Assembly (NCBI RefSeq): GCF_001571265.1
Contig: NZ_BCTL01000001.1
Span: 99,966 to 163,965, forward strand
DNA: 64,000 nt
Source: Cedecea neteri NBRC 105707 = ATCC 33855
GTDB lineage: Bacteria; Pseudomonadota; Gammaproteobacteria; Enterobacterales; Enterobacteriaceae
Direction: 5' to 3'
Shown here: in pieces, positions 56,337 to 64,000 of the stretch
Layout: each line of letters starts with the position of its first letter
Numbering within the stretch: the stretch's first letter is position 1
Translations under genes and position numbers: made by a program
Notes under the pieces: generated by a model
Told to the model about the DNA's origin: nothing
The model's input: the letters and a program-made list of their open reading frames with translations, nothing else
Databases searched by the model: none

Positions 56337-56367
56337 AAAAAATAACCCACCGAGAGGTGGGTTATTT
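56336..56367 (-). terminator. Terminator of dsbB (and the DUF333 gene)
   Basis: AATAACCCACC-GAGA-GGTGGGTTATT with an eight-A run to the left, which is a T-run for the minus strand. It lies between convergent genes, so it probably ends both transcripts. Confidence 0.88.
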
Positions 56368-56386
56368 GTCTAACGTGTTTGTTAAC

Positions 56387-56917
56387 TTAGCGACCAAACA
56401 GATCGCGACGCTTAGGTTTGAAGAACTGAGCAATCAGCACCAGCACCGCAATAATCAGGAACACGGCGAAGATCCCGAGCAGCCACTGCACCATATCCAG
56501 CGACAGGAATTCCCACTGGCGAACGGAGCAGTCACCGCTGGCAACGAAGACCTGCGGCAGCCATTTATCCAGCGGCAGCCAGCTTGGGAAGCGAGCGAAG
56601 AAATCACAGGTCACAAACGGGGACGGATGAAGCTGCAGCATGGTGTGCTCCCATGCCAACTGAACGCCTTTCCCTGCGCTGTACAGCCAGATGGCCAGTG
56701 CGCCATAGCGCAGCGGGCTTTTAGGGGCTATCGCGCCCACGATACCGGCACCCATCACGCCAAACAGCGCGCAACGTTCATAAATACACATTACACAAGG
56801 TTTCAGCCCCATAACGTGCTGGAACCACAATGCCACCATCTCAAGCGCAAATGCAGTAAAGGCCAAAAGCAGCCATGCGGTGCGCCCAAGAGAGCATTGG
56901 TTTAAATATCGCAACAT
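56387..56917 (-). CDS. dsbB: Disulfide bond formation protein DsbB
   Basis: Inner-membrane quinone-linked oxidase that re-oxidises DsbA. 176 residues (same as E. coli), four membrane segments. The redox cysteines are C41 and C44 (KPCVMC) in the first periplasmic loop, and C104 and C130 in the second. The start at 56917 (MLRYLNQC) is by homology. It follows nhaB on the same strand after 145 bp. Confidence 0.96.
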   Translation of the reverse strand: MLRYLNQCSLGRTAWLLLAFTAFALEMVALWFQHVMGLKPCVMCIYERCALFGVMGAGIVGAIAPKSPLRYGALAIWLYSAGKGVQLAWEHTMLQLHPSPFVTCDFFARFPSWLPLDKWLPQVFVASGDCSVRQWEFLSLDMVQWLLGIFAVFLIIAVLVLIAQFFKPKRRDLFGR

Positions 56918-57062
56918 AATCAGTTTCCCTGCAGCATGCGTAGAATCGGCAGTGTAAACCAATTCCCTTTTTGCGCCAGTAGCGCAGATGAAAATAACGC
57001 AGTAATCGGATGTTTATAAGGAAAAAATTTGTAACGGGAAGCGGACTTCCCGTCAAATTGCC

Positions 57063-58628
57063 TTAGTGTGGTGCAACCAGTGTGTCAGGCGTGGTTAACC
57101 AGCCGCTGGCAAGCATCCATTCAGTGGCGGGCACCAGTGTGTACTCAACGCAAAGCAGGCCGACAAGCGTCAGCACCAGCGTGTAGGGCAGCGCCATCAC
57201 AACCATGCGGCCGTAAGAGAGGCGAATTAGCGGTGCCAGCGCAGAGGTCAGCAGGAACAGGAATGCCGCCTGACCGTTAGGCGTCGCCACCGACGGCAGG
57301 TTAGTCCCGGTATTGATGGCTACCGCCAACAGCTCGAACTGTTTCATATCAATCGCGCCATTTTGCAGCGCGGCTTTCGCTTCGTTGATATAAACGGTGC
57401 CGACAAAGACATTGTCGGAGATAGAAGAGAGCAGGCCGTTAAAGATGTAAAACAGCGACAGCTGGGCGTGTGGGGAGGAATCCAGTACGTACTGAATTAT
57501 CGGGCTGAACAGATGCTGGTCGATGATTACCGCCACGATGGTGAAGAAAACGGTCAGCAGGGCGGTAAACGGCAGCGCTTCGGTAAAGGCTTTGCCGATT
57601 GCATGTTCATCGGTAACGCCGCAAAGGGATGTCGCCAGAATAATCACCGACAGGCCAATCAGGCCGACTTCTGCCAGATGCAGCGCCAGAGCCATAATCA
57701 GCCAGACGCCAATCAGCGCCTGAATAAGCAGTTTCAACTTGTCCTGCTTCGTCCGCTTTTTCGCGCTTTGGGCATCAAAGTCATACAGGATACCGCGGAC
57801 TTTTTCCGGCAGCGTTTGCCCGTAGCCGAAGACTTTAAAACGCTCCAGCAAAACGCAGGTGAACAGGCCACAAATCAGCACCGGTACGGTCACCGGCATC
57901 ATTCGCAGGAAGAAATCGCCGAAATGCCAGCCGGCGTTTTTAGCAATGATCAGGTTCTGTGGCTCGCCAACCATCGTCATTACGCCGCCCAGTGCGGTGC
58001 CAACGCCGGCGTGCATCATCAGGCTGCGCAGGAAAGCGCGGAACTGCTCAAGGACCTCGCGGCTGTCGCTCCGAATATGGCTGTCGTCCTGAACGTTGCT
58101 GTCATCCTGTGCCTCGGATGCCACGCGGTGGTAGATGCTGTAGAAGCCCACGGCCACGCTAATGACAACGGCCACGACGGTTAAGGCATCAAGGAATGCG
58201 GAAAGAAATGCGGCGGCAACACAGAAGGCCAGCGACAGCGCAACTTTCGACCGGATCCCCAGCAGCAGGCGGGTGAATAGCAGCAGCAGAAGCTGCTTCA
58301 TGAAATAAATCCCGGCTACCATAAACATCAGCAGCAACAGCACTTCGAGGTTTGAAGCGATCTCAGCCCGAACGTGGTCGGGGCTCGTCATGCCGACCAG
58401 CACGGCTTCAATAGCCAGCAGGCCGCCAGGCAGCAGTGGGTAGCACTTCAGCGCCATCGCCAGCGCAAAGATAAACTCCACCACCAGCATCCAGCCCGCG
58501 ATAAACGGGCTGACAAACCAAAAGACCAGCGGATTAACCACTAAAAAGAGAAGCAGCGTCAGTTTGTACCAGTCAGGTGATTGACCCAGAAAATTGCGGT
58601 ACAACGCCCGCCCAAAGGACATTTCCAT
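57063..58628 (-). CDS. nhaB: Na(+)/H(+) antiporter NhaB
   Basis: Inner-membrane Na+/H+ antiporter of 521 residues (E. coli 513), which removes sodium using the proton gradient. About 10-12 hydrophobic segments; the conserved core includes [45 protein letters not shown] and [15 protein letters not shown]. Start [22 protein letters not shown]. The C-terminus is a few residues longer than in E. coli. It is divergent from fadR. Confidence 0.96.
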   Translation of the reverse strand: MEMSFGRALYRNFLGQSPDWYKLTLLLFLVVNPLVFWFVSPFIAGWMLVVEFIFALAMALKCYPLLPGGLLAIEAVLVGMTSPDHVRAEIASNLEVLLLLMFMVAGIYFMKQLLLLLFTRLLLGIRSKVALSLAFCVAAAFLSAFLDALTVVAVVISVAVGFYSIYHRVASEAQDDSNVQDDSHIRSDSREVLEQFRAFLRSLMMHAGVGTALGGVMTMVGEPQNLIIAKNAGWHFGDFFLRMMPVTVPVLICGLFTCVLLERFKVFGYGQTLPEKVRGILYDFDAQSAKKRTKQDKLKLLIQALIGVWLIMALALHLAEVGLIGLSVIILATSLCGVTDEHAIGKAFTEALPFTALLTVFFTIVAVIIDQHLFSPIIQYVLDSSPHAQLSLFYIFNGLLSSISDNVFVGTVYINEAKAALQNGAIDMKQFELLAVAINTGTNLPSVATPNGQAAFLFLLTSALAPLIRLSYGRMVVMALPYTLVLTLVGLLCVEYTLVPATEWMLASGWLTTPDTLVAPH

Positions 58629-58805
58629 CGTATAGTTACCATTATCCGTTGTATTATGTTGATGTTTAAAAAGATAACGCTTCAGGGTACTCGCTTATGG
58701 CGCATGCGATCAAGCCGAAGGAAATCCTGAGTTAAGGCATTTATCGTCAAAATTCAACGCCGATCCCGCATTTGCGCGTTGCCCCCGCTATCTGGCGCGC
58801 ATGGC

Positions 58806-58822
58806 ATCTGGTATGATGAGTC
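58806..58822 (+). promoter_or_regulatory. FadR-like site upstream of fadR
   Basis: ATCTGGTATGATGAGTC resembles the FadR operator (CTGGT, central GA, GAGT). It lies 35-51 bp before the fadR ATG, suggesting autoregulation. Weaker than the fadD site. Confidence 0.48.
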
Positions 58823-58856
58823 CAATTTGCAAAACCTGAGTAATGGAAATCTTACT

Positions 58857-59576
58857 ATGGTCATTAAGGCGCAGAGCCCAGCGGGTTTCGCGGAAGAGTA
58901 TATTATAGAAAGTATCTGGAACAGCCGTTTTCCGCCGGGCTCCATCCTGCCGGCAGAGCGTGAACTTTCAGAACTGATTGGCGTAACGCGCACCACATTA
59001 CGTGAAGTGCTTCAGCGTCTTGCACGCGACGGCTGGCTGACAATTCAGCACGGGAAGCCAACGCGGGTAAACAATTTCTGGGAAACGTCAGGCTTAAACA
59101 TTCTGGAAACGCTGGCCCGTCTCGATCACGACAGCGTGCCGCAGCTGATTGATAATCTGCTTTCAGTGCGTACCAACATCTCCACGATATTTATCCGGAC
59201 GGCGATTCGCCAGTATCCGGATAAGGCGCAGGAAGTGCTGGCCACGGCTAACAAAGTTGAAGACCATGCTGATGCATTTGCAGAGTTGGATTACAACATT
59301 TTCCGCGGCCTGGCGTTTGCGTCCGGTAACCCGATTTATGGGCTGATCCTGAACGGGATGAAAGGGTTGTACACCCGCATAGGGCGTCACTACTTCTCTA
59401 ATCCTGAAGCCCGCAGCCTGGCGCTGGGTTTTTACCACCGTCTGGCGGAAATCTGCCAGCAGGGATTGTACGATCAGGTCTTTGAGATCGTGCGTAATTA
59501 CGGCCGCGAGAGCGGCGAGATTTGGCACCGTATGCAGAAAAACCTGCCCGGTGATTTGGCGATGCACAGTCGCTAA
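58857..59576 (+). CDS. fadR: Fatty acid metabolism regulator FadR
   Basis: GntR-family dual regulator of 239 residues (same as E. coli): it represses fad genes and activates fabA/fabB, released by long-chain acyl-CoA. The winged helix (about 8-72) contains [29 protein letters not shown]. The C-terminal acyl-CoA-binding FCD-like domain follows, with [25 protein letters not shown]. The start is at 58857, not the longer frame from 58779. fadD in this window is a predicted target. Confidence 0.97.
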   Translation: MVIKAQSPAGFAEEYIIESIWNSRFPPGSILPAERELSELIGVTRTTLREVLQRLARDGWLTIQHGKPTRVNNFWETSGLNILETLARLDHDSVPQLIDNLLSVRTNISTIFIRTAIRQYPDKAQEVLATANKVEDHADAFAELDYNIFRGLAFASGNPIYGLILNGMKGLYTRIGRHYFSNPEARSLALGFYHRLAEICQQGLYDQVFEIVRNYGRESGEIWHRMQKNLPGDLAMHSR

Positions 59577-59584
59577 GCCAGAAT

Positions 59585-59618
59585 AAAAAACGCTTCCCGA
59601 GGGAAGCGTTTTTTTTTC
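59585..59618 (+). terminator. Terminator between fadR and ycgB
   Basis: AAAAAACGCTTCC/GGAAGCGTTTTTT (59585-59613) with a very short loop and a long T-run; it also has an A-run on the left. It separates convergent fadR and ycgB. Confidence 0.9.
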
Positions 59619-59622
59619 ACTC

Positions 59623-61155
59623 TTACAGCGGATTTCGCTGCGGGCAGCGCTCCAGCAGCTCCACGCTGCCATCGGCGTTTTGCTGCTCCAGCACGACGTC
59701 AAAGCCCCACAGACGGTGCACATGCTTGAGCACTTCCCGGCGGCCCTTATCCAGCGGGGCACGGTTATGCGGGATATAGCGCAACGTCAGCGAGCGGTCC
59801 CCACGTAAATCCACATCCCAGACCTGAATGTTCGGCTCGAGGTTGCTCAGGTTGTACTGGGCCGACAGCTGAGAACGTATTTCCCGGTAGCCCTCTTCAT
59901 TATGGATGGCCGAAATCTCGAGGAAATTATTACGGTCATCATCCAGCACGGTGAACAGGCGGAAATCGCGCATCAGCTTAGGTGACAGGAACTGGCTGAT
60001 AAAGCTTTCGTCCTTGAAGTCACGCATGGCGAAATGCAGCGTTTCCAGCCAGTCTTTACCGGCAATATCCGGAAACCAGTAGCGGTCTTCTTCGGTCGGC
60101 GACTGGCAAATGCGTTTGATGTCCTGGAACATGGCGAACCCGAGCGCGTAAGGGTTAATGCCGTTGTACCACGGGCTGTTATAGGGCGGCTGGAACACCA
60201 CGTTGGTATGGCTGTGCAAAAACTCAAGCATAAAACGGTCGCTGACTTTGCCCTCGTCATACAGGTGATTGAGAATGGTGTAATGCCAGAAAGTAGCCCA
60301 GCCCTCGTTCATCACCTGGGTCTGTTTCTGCGGGTAAAAATACTGGCTAACCTTGCGCACAATACGCAGGATTTCACGCTGCCACGGCTCCAGCAGCGGG
60401 GCATTCTTCTCCATAAAATACAGCAGATTTTCCTGCGGCTCAGAAGGGAAGCGGTGGGCTGATTCTGCCGTTTTTTCCTCTTCCTTACGCGGCAACGTGC
60501 GCCAGAGCGTATTCACCTGGCTTTGCAGATACTCTTCCCGGCTTTTCTGACGAGCTTTTTCCTCCTGCAGAGATATTTTCTGCGGGCGTTTATAGCGGTC
60601 TACGCCGTAGTTCATCAGCGCGTGGCAGGAGTCCAGCAGGCGTTCCACCTCATCCACGCCATAGCGTTCTTCACACTGTGTGATGTAGTTTTTAGCGAAA
60701 ATCAGGTAGTCGATTATCGAGCTGGCATCCGTCCAGCTGCGGAACAGGTAGTTGTTTTTAAAAAAGGAGTTATGTCCGTAACAGGCATGAGCAATCACCA
60801 GCGCCTGCATGGTGATGGTGTTCTCTTCCATCAAATAGGCAATGCAGGGGTTAGAGTTGATGACAATTTCATACGCTAGCCCTTGCTGTCCGTGCTTGTA
60901 CAGGCGCTCGGTTTCGATGAATTTTTTGCCGAAAGACCAGTGCGGATAGTTAATCGGCATCCCCACGCTGGAATAGGCGTCCATCATTTGTTCTGAGGTA
61001 ATGACCTCAATCTGGTGGGGATAGGTGTCCAGCCGGTAGAGCTTTGCTACCCGGTCAATCTCGGCCAGGTAGATGTCCAGTAGCTCAAACGTCCAGTCGG
61101 GTCCGTCGCTTAGACGGATGGGATCCTTTGTGGCGAAATCAGTTACGGTAGCCAT
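59623..61155 (-). CDS. ycgB: YcgB, SpoVR-family protein
   Basis: 510-residue cytosolic protein (same as E. coli YcgB) of the SpoVR family, named for a Bacillus spore-cortex gene but widespread in Enterobacteria. Characteristic segments are LSDGPDWTFELLDIYLAEIDRVAKLYRLDTYPHQIEVI and MNEGWATFWHYTILNHLYDEG, the latter with a His/Glu pair that may bind metal. In E. coli it is RpoS-dependent and usually linked with yeaGH by phylogeny. Function unresolved. The start at 61155 (MATVTDFA) is by homology, not 61275. Confidence 0.94.
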   Translation of the reverse strand: MATVTDFATKDPIRLSDGPDWTFELLDIYLAEIDRVAKLYRLDTYPHQIEVITSEQMMDAYSSVGMPINYPHWSFGKKFIETERLYKHGQQGLAYEIVINSNPCIAYLMEENTITMQALVIAHACYGHNSFFKNNYLFRSWTDASSIIDYLIFAKNYITQCEERYGVDEVERLLDSCHALMNYGVDRYKRPQKISLQEEKARQKSREEYLQSQVNTLWRTLPRKEEEKTAESAHRFPSEPQENLLYFMEKNAPLLEPWQREILRIVRKVSQYFYPQKQTQVMNEGWATFWHYTILNHLYDEGKVSDRFMLEFLHSHTNVVFQPPYNSPWYNGINPYALGFAMFQDIKRICQSPTEEDRYWFPDIAGKDWLETLHFAMRDFKDESFISQFLSPKLMRDFRLFTVLDDDRNNFLEISAIHNEEGYREIRSQLSAQYNLSNLEPNIQVWDVDLRGDRSLTLRYIPHNRAPLDKGRREVLKHVHRLWGFDVVLEQQNADGSVELLERCPQRNPL

Positions 61156-61375
61156 CAGCGCGCCCTCATTGTTTTCAACTTTCTCTGGATGGAAAGCCTC
61201 ACTCTCAAGAATAGACAACTCCTGAAAGATAGCGCCGACAAGTAAAATTTTTTCTTCGCGATTTATTGATCCCAATAGCGGGGTTTTAGCCCATCTTGCA
61301 GCATTTTATTTTGGCGAAAATGTTTTCCCGTACAGGAGATGCTAATTATCTCGCCCCAGCGCTGGCGGGCAACTC

Positions 61376-61391
61376 TGTGAGTTCAGTCACC
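61376..61391 (+). promoter_or_regulatory. CRP site of dadAX
   Basis: TGTGA-GTTCAG-TCACC matches the CRP consensus TGTGA-N6-TCACA with one mismatch. It lies about 105 bp before the dadA ATG. The dad operon is known to be CRP- and Lrp-controlled. Confidence 0.72.
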
Positions 61392-61406
61392 ATAATAAAG
61401 CCATAT

Positions 61407-61425
61407 GTTGAATAACATATTCAAC
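61407..61425. repeat. Inverted repeat in the dadA promoter
   Basis: GTTGAAT-AACAT-ATTCAAC, a perfect 7-bp dyad just after the CRP site and about 55 bp before dadA. It may be an Lrp contact or overlap the -35 element. The gap 61156-61480 otherwise contains promoter DNA of ycgB and dadA and no gene. Confidence 0.55.
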
Positions 61426-61480
61426 TGAGTTATCAATATGTAATCAGAAGATTATTCTTTTAGCTAATTGCGGAGCAGAT

Positions 61481-62779
61481 ATGCGTGTTGTGGTGCTGGG
61501 AAGTGGTGTCGTCGGCGTGGCGAGCGCCTGGTATTTACGTCAGGCCGGGCATGAAGTCACCGTCATCGATCGCGAATCAGGGTCGGCGCAAGAGACCAGC
61601 GCGGCCAACGCTGGGCAAATCTCTCCGGGCTATGCCGCTCCCTGGGCAGCGCCGGGCGTCCCGTTAAAAGCCATTAAGTGGATGTTCCAGCGCCATGCGC
61701 CGTTGGCCATCAGCCTCGACGGAACCCAATTCCAGCTGAAGTGGATGTGGCAAATGCTGCGCAACTGCGATACGCGCCATTACATGGAAAACAAAGGCCG
61801 CATGGTGCGTCTGGCAGAATACAGCCGCGATTGCCTGAAAGAGCTGCGCCACACCACCGGCATCCAGTATGAAGGGCGGCAGGGCGGCACGCTGCAGCTG
61901 TTCCGCACCGAGCAGCAGTATGAAAGCGCGGCCAAAGACATTGCCGTATTGAAAGATGCGGGCGTACCGTATGAGCTGCTGGAAGCCAGCCAGCTCAATC
62001 GCGTTGAACCTGCGCTGGCAGATGTCGCCCATAAACTGACCGGCGGCCTGCGCCTGCCGAACGATGAAACCGGCGACTGCCAGCTGTTTACTCAAAATCT
62101 GGCGCGGATGGCGGCGGAAGCGGGCGTGGAGTTTCGTTTCAATACGCCTGTCGATCGCCTGCTATACGAAAATCAGCAAATCAGCGGCGTGCAGTGCGGC
62201 CATGAAGTGGTGAAGGGCGATGCTTACGTGGTGGCTTTTGGCTCGTACTCTACCGGCCTGCTTAAGGGCATTGCCGATATTCCTGTCTATCCTTTAAAAG
62301 GCTACTCGCTGACTATCCCGATTGCTGATGAACAGGGCGCGCCTGTGTCGACCATTCTCGATGAAACCTACAAGATTGCCATTACCCGCTTTGACAACCG
62401 TATTCGCGTCGGTGGAATGGCGGAAATCGTTGGCTTCAATACTGACCTGCTGCAGCCCCGTCGCGAGACGCTGGAGATGGTCGTCAAAGATCTTTATCCA
62501 CGCGGTGGGCATGTGGAACAGGCGACTTTCTGGACCGGCCTGCGCCCAATGACCCCGGACGGAACGCCTATTGTGGGGCGCACGCCGTTCAAGAATCTTT
62601 GGCTGAATACCGGGCACGGCACGTTAGGCTGGACGATGGCCTGTGGTTCAGGCCAGATGCTGAGCGACCTGATCTCCGGGCGCACGCCGGCTATCCCAAG
62701 CGAGGATTTAGGGATTGCCCGCTATGCGCCAGGCTTTACGCCATTGAGCGCCCGGCAGCTTCACGGCGCACATAACTAA
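61481..62779 (+). CDS. dadA: D-amino acid dehydrogenase small subunit DadA
   Basis: FAD-dependent membrane-associated dehydrogenase (432 residues, same as E. coli) that oxidises D-alanine to pyruvate and passes electrons to the respiratory chain. The N-terminal Rossmann loop is [17 protein letters not shown]. Other signatures are [17 protein letters not shown] and the C-terminal [15 protein letters not shown] loop. Together with DadX it converts L-alanine to pyruvate via D-alanine. It is preceded by a CRP site and a dyad, and is 11 bp from dadX. Confidence 0.97.
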   Translation: MRVVVLGSGVVGVASAWYLRQAGHEVTVIDRESGSAQETSAANAGQISPGYAAPWAAPGVPLKAIKWMFQRHAPLAISLDGTQFQLKWMWQMLRNCDTRHYMENKGRMVRLAEYSRDCLKELRHTTGIQYEGRQGGTLQLFRTEQQYESAAKDIAVLKDAGVPYELLEASQLNRVEPALADVAHKLTGGLRLPNDETGDCQLFTQNLARMAAEAGVEFRFNTPVDRLLYENQQISGVQCGHEVVKGDAYVVAFGSYSTGLLKGIADIPVYPLKGYSLTIPIADEQGAPVSTILDETYKIAITRFDNRIRVGGMAEIVGFNTDLLQPRRETLEMVVKDLYPRGGHVEQATFWTGLRPMTPDGTPIVGRTPFKNLWLNTGHGTLGWTMACGSGQMLSDLISGRTPAIPSEDLGIARYAPGFTPLSARQLHGAHN

Positions 62780-62790
62780 AAGGAGCCGTT

Positions 62791-63861
62791 ATGTCCCGTC
62801 CTGTGATTGCAACGCTGGATCTCAGCGCGCTGCGCAACAATCTTGATGTGGTACGCAGAGCCGCGCCGCATTCACGCGTCTGGTCGGTTGTTAAGGCCAA
62901 TGCATACGGCCACGGACTCGACCGCGTCTGGTCGGCATTAAGCGCGACCGATGGTTTTGCCATGCTGAACCTTGAAGAGGCTATTTTGCTGCGTGAGCGC
63001 GGCTGGAAAGGGCCGATCCTGATGCTGGAAGGGTTCTTCCATGCCGATGAGCTGGCGCTGTTCGACAAATACCGGCTGACCACCAGCCTGCATAGCAACT
63101 GGCAGGTTAAGGCGATAGCCAACGCAAAGCTGAGCGCGCCGCTGGATGTTTATCTCAAAATTAACAGCGGGATGAATCGTCTCGGATTTACGCCCGATCG
63201 GGTGCACGGCATCTGGCAAAAACTCCGTTCTATCCCGAATGTGGGTGAGCTGACGCTGATGGCACATTTTGCCGATGCTGAGCAGCCAGAAGGCATTGTT
63301 GAGCCGATGAAACGCATTGAGCAGGCCGCGGAGGGCATTGATGCACCTCGCTCACTGTCAAATTCGGCCGCTACGCTGTGGCATCCTGAAGCGCATTTTA
63401 ACTGGGTTCGCCCGGGCATCATCCTTTATGGCGCTTCTCCGAGCGGACAATGGCAGGATGTGGCCACCAGCGGTATTCAGCCGGCAATGACGCTAAGCAG
63501 CGAAATTATCGGGATTCAGAACCTGAAAGCAGGCGACACCGTGGGGTATGGCAGCCGCTATACCGCAAGCGGCGAGCAGCGAATCGGGATTGTGGCTGGC
63601 GGCTATGCCGACGGGTACCCACGCATTGCGCCAGACGGTACGCCTGTCATGGTAGATGGCGTCATGACCCGCGTAGTAGGCAAAGTATCGATGGATATGA
63701 TCACCGTAGATCTGACGCCATGCCCGCAGGCCGGTATCGGCAGCCCGGTTGAGCTGTGGGGCAAAAACGTCAAAATTGACGATGTCGCCAGCGCCGCAGG
63801 TACGGTTGGTTATGAGCTGATGTGTGCGTTAGCGCCGCGAGTGCCGGTGATGGTGAGTTAA
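62791..63861 (+). CDS. dadX: Catabolic alanine racemase DadX
   Basis: PLP-dependent alanine racemase (356 residues, same as E. coli) that supplies D-alanine to DadA. The PLP-lysine is K35 in VVKANAYGHGL. The second catalytic side is VGYGSRYTASGEQRIGIVAGGYADGYPR with the active-site tyrosine, and VGKVSMDMI is present too. AGGAG lies before the ATG. It is the second gene of dadAX. The remaining 139 bp to the right edge (63862-64000) hold no gene I can identify. Confidence 0.97.
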   Translation: MSRPVIATLDLSALRNNLDVVRRAAPHSRVWSVVKANAYGHGLDRVWSALSATDGFAMLNLEEAILLRERGWKGPILMLEGFFHADELALFDKYRLTTSLHSNWQVKAIANAKLSAPLDVYLKINSGMNRLGFTPDRVHGIWQKLRSIPNVGELTLMAHFADAEQPEGIVEPMKRIEQAAEGIDAPRSLSNSAATLWHPEAHFNWVRPGIILYGASPSGQWQDVATSGIQPAMTLSSEIIGIQNLKAGDTVGYGSRYTASGEQRIGIVAGGYADGYPRIAPDGTPVMVDGVMTRVVGKVSMDMITVDLTPCPQAGIGSPVELWGKNVKIDDVASAAGTVGYELMCALAPRVPVMVS

Positions 63862-64000
63862 TACGTCTGTTGATTTCGAGAGGCCGTTTTGTCGTCACTA
63901 ATACTGTTCATGAAACGTTGGCGAATATTCCGTTCACTTCCAGTTCTGTTTTATCTGTAGCTCCCGAACCGGTTAACGTCTTAGGGGAGTCACCGTCACT

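Noticed and set aside
57363..58184. 273-codon open frame antisense to nhaB
   Set aside because: Gln/His/Arg-rich translation typical of an antisense shadow of a membrane-protein gene.
1..64000. CRISPR arrays, tRNA/rRNA genes, insertion sequences, prophage genes
   Set aside because: I looked for regularly spaced repeats, tRNA-like cloverleafs, transposase motifs and terminal repeats and found none; the accessory genes have no mobility genes next to them.

Overview
The window is chromosomal DNA of an enterobacterium (family Enterobacteriaceae). Almost every gene has a clear Escherichia/Salmonella counterpart, usually of identical or near-identical length (PtrB catalytic S532/D617/H652; LetB 877 aa; HtpX 293; SdaA 454; FadD 561; FadR 239; YcgB 510; DadA 432). 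It is not E. coli K-12. fadD-rnd sits directly beside minEDC, a Salmonella-like arrangement; a second FtsI-like transpeptidase lies between cspC and rlmA; and several accessory genes interrupt the E. coli order. The genus cannot be fixed from the sequence alone; a Cedecea/Enterobacter/Klebsiella-like relative fits.

Layout. 1-7300: purT (cut by the left edge, PurR box), SOS gene yebG (LexA box), yebE, ptrB, exoX, a nitrilase-like protein, holE, and the copper-type operon yobA-yebZ-yebY. 7300-11400: sRNA SdsR, then an accessory block (SulP anion transporter, MFS transporter, GNAT acetyltransferase). 11396-18181: yebW, yebV, rsmF, the lipid-transport pair letA-letB, and msrC. 18286-24771: proQ-prc, htpX, yebQ, kdgR, yobH. 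24931-31601: mgrB, yebO, an MBL-fold hydrolase, yobF-cspC, the FtsI-like PBP, rlmA, mntP with its Mn riboswitch and an upstream MntR box, yobD. 31662-38000: manXYZ (mannose PTS), yoaE, pdeG. 38188-40158: a nitrilase with a divergent LysR regulator, inserted between pdeG and sdaA. 40301-50959: sdaA, nudL-pabB, yoaH, yoaB, yoaA, tsaB-yeaY, fadD, rnd. 51099-58628: minCDE, ycgL, an MltB-type transglycosylase, ycgM, ycgN, a zinc-ribbon protein, a YoaF-like lipoprotein, dsbB, nhaB. 58857-63861: fadR, ycgB, dadAX.

Connections. FadR (58857) and its classical target fadD (48083) are both here; FadR-like sites lie before fadD and before fadR. mntP carries three layers of metal control: MntR box, Fur-like site and yybP-ykoY leader. 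Envelope functions recur: letAB, prc, htpX, dsbB, the FtsI-like PBP, the MltB homologue and min division-site selection. No tRNA, rRNA, CRISPR, prophage or insertion sequence was recognised. I found no clearly new multi-gene system. The best leads are the FtsI-like PBP with an altered second motif, the nitrilase/LysR island, the accessory block after sdsR, an overlapping upstream ORF before yoaE, a zinc-ribbon ORF that appears to start at CTG, and a 12-bp perfect palindrome in the yobF-cspC leader.
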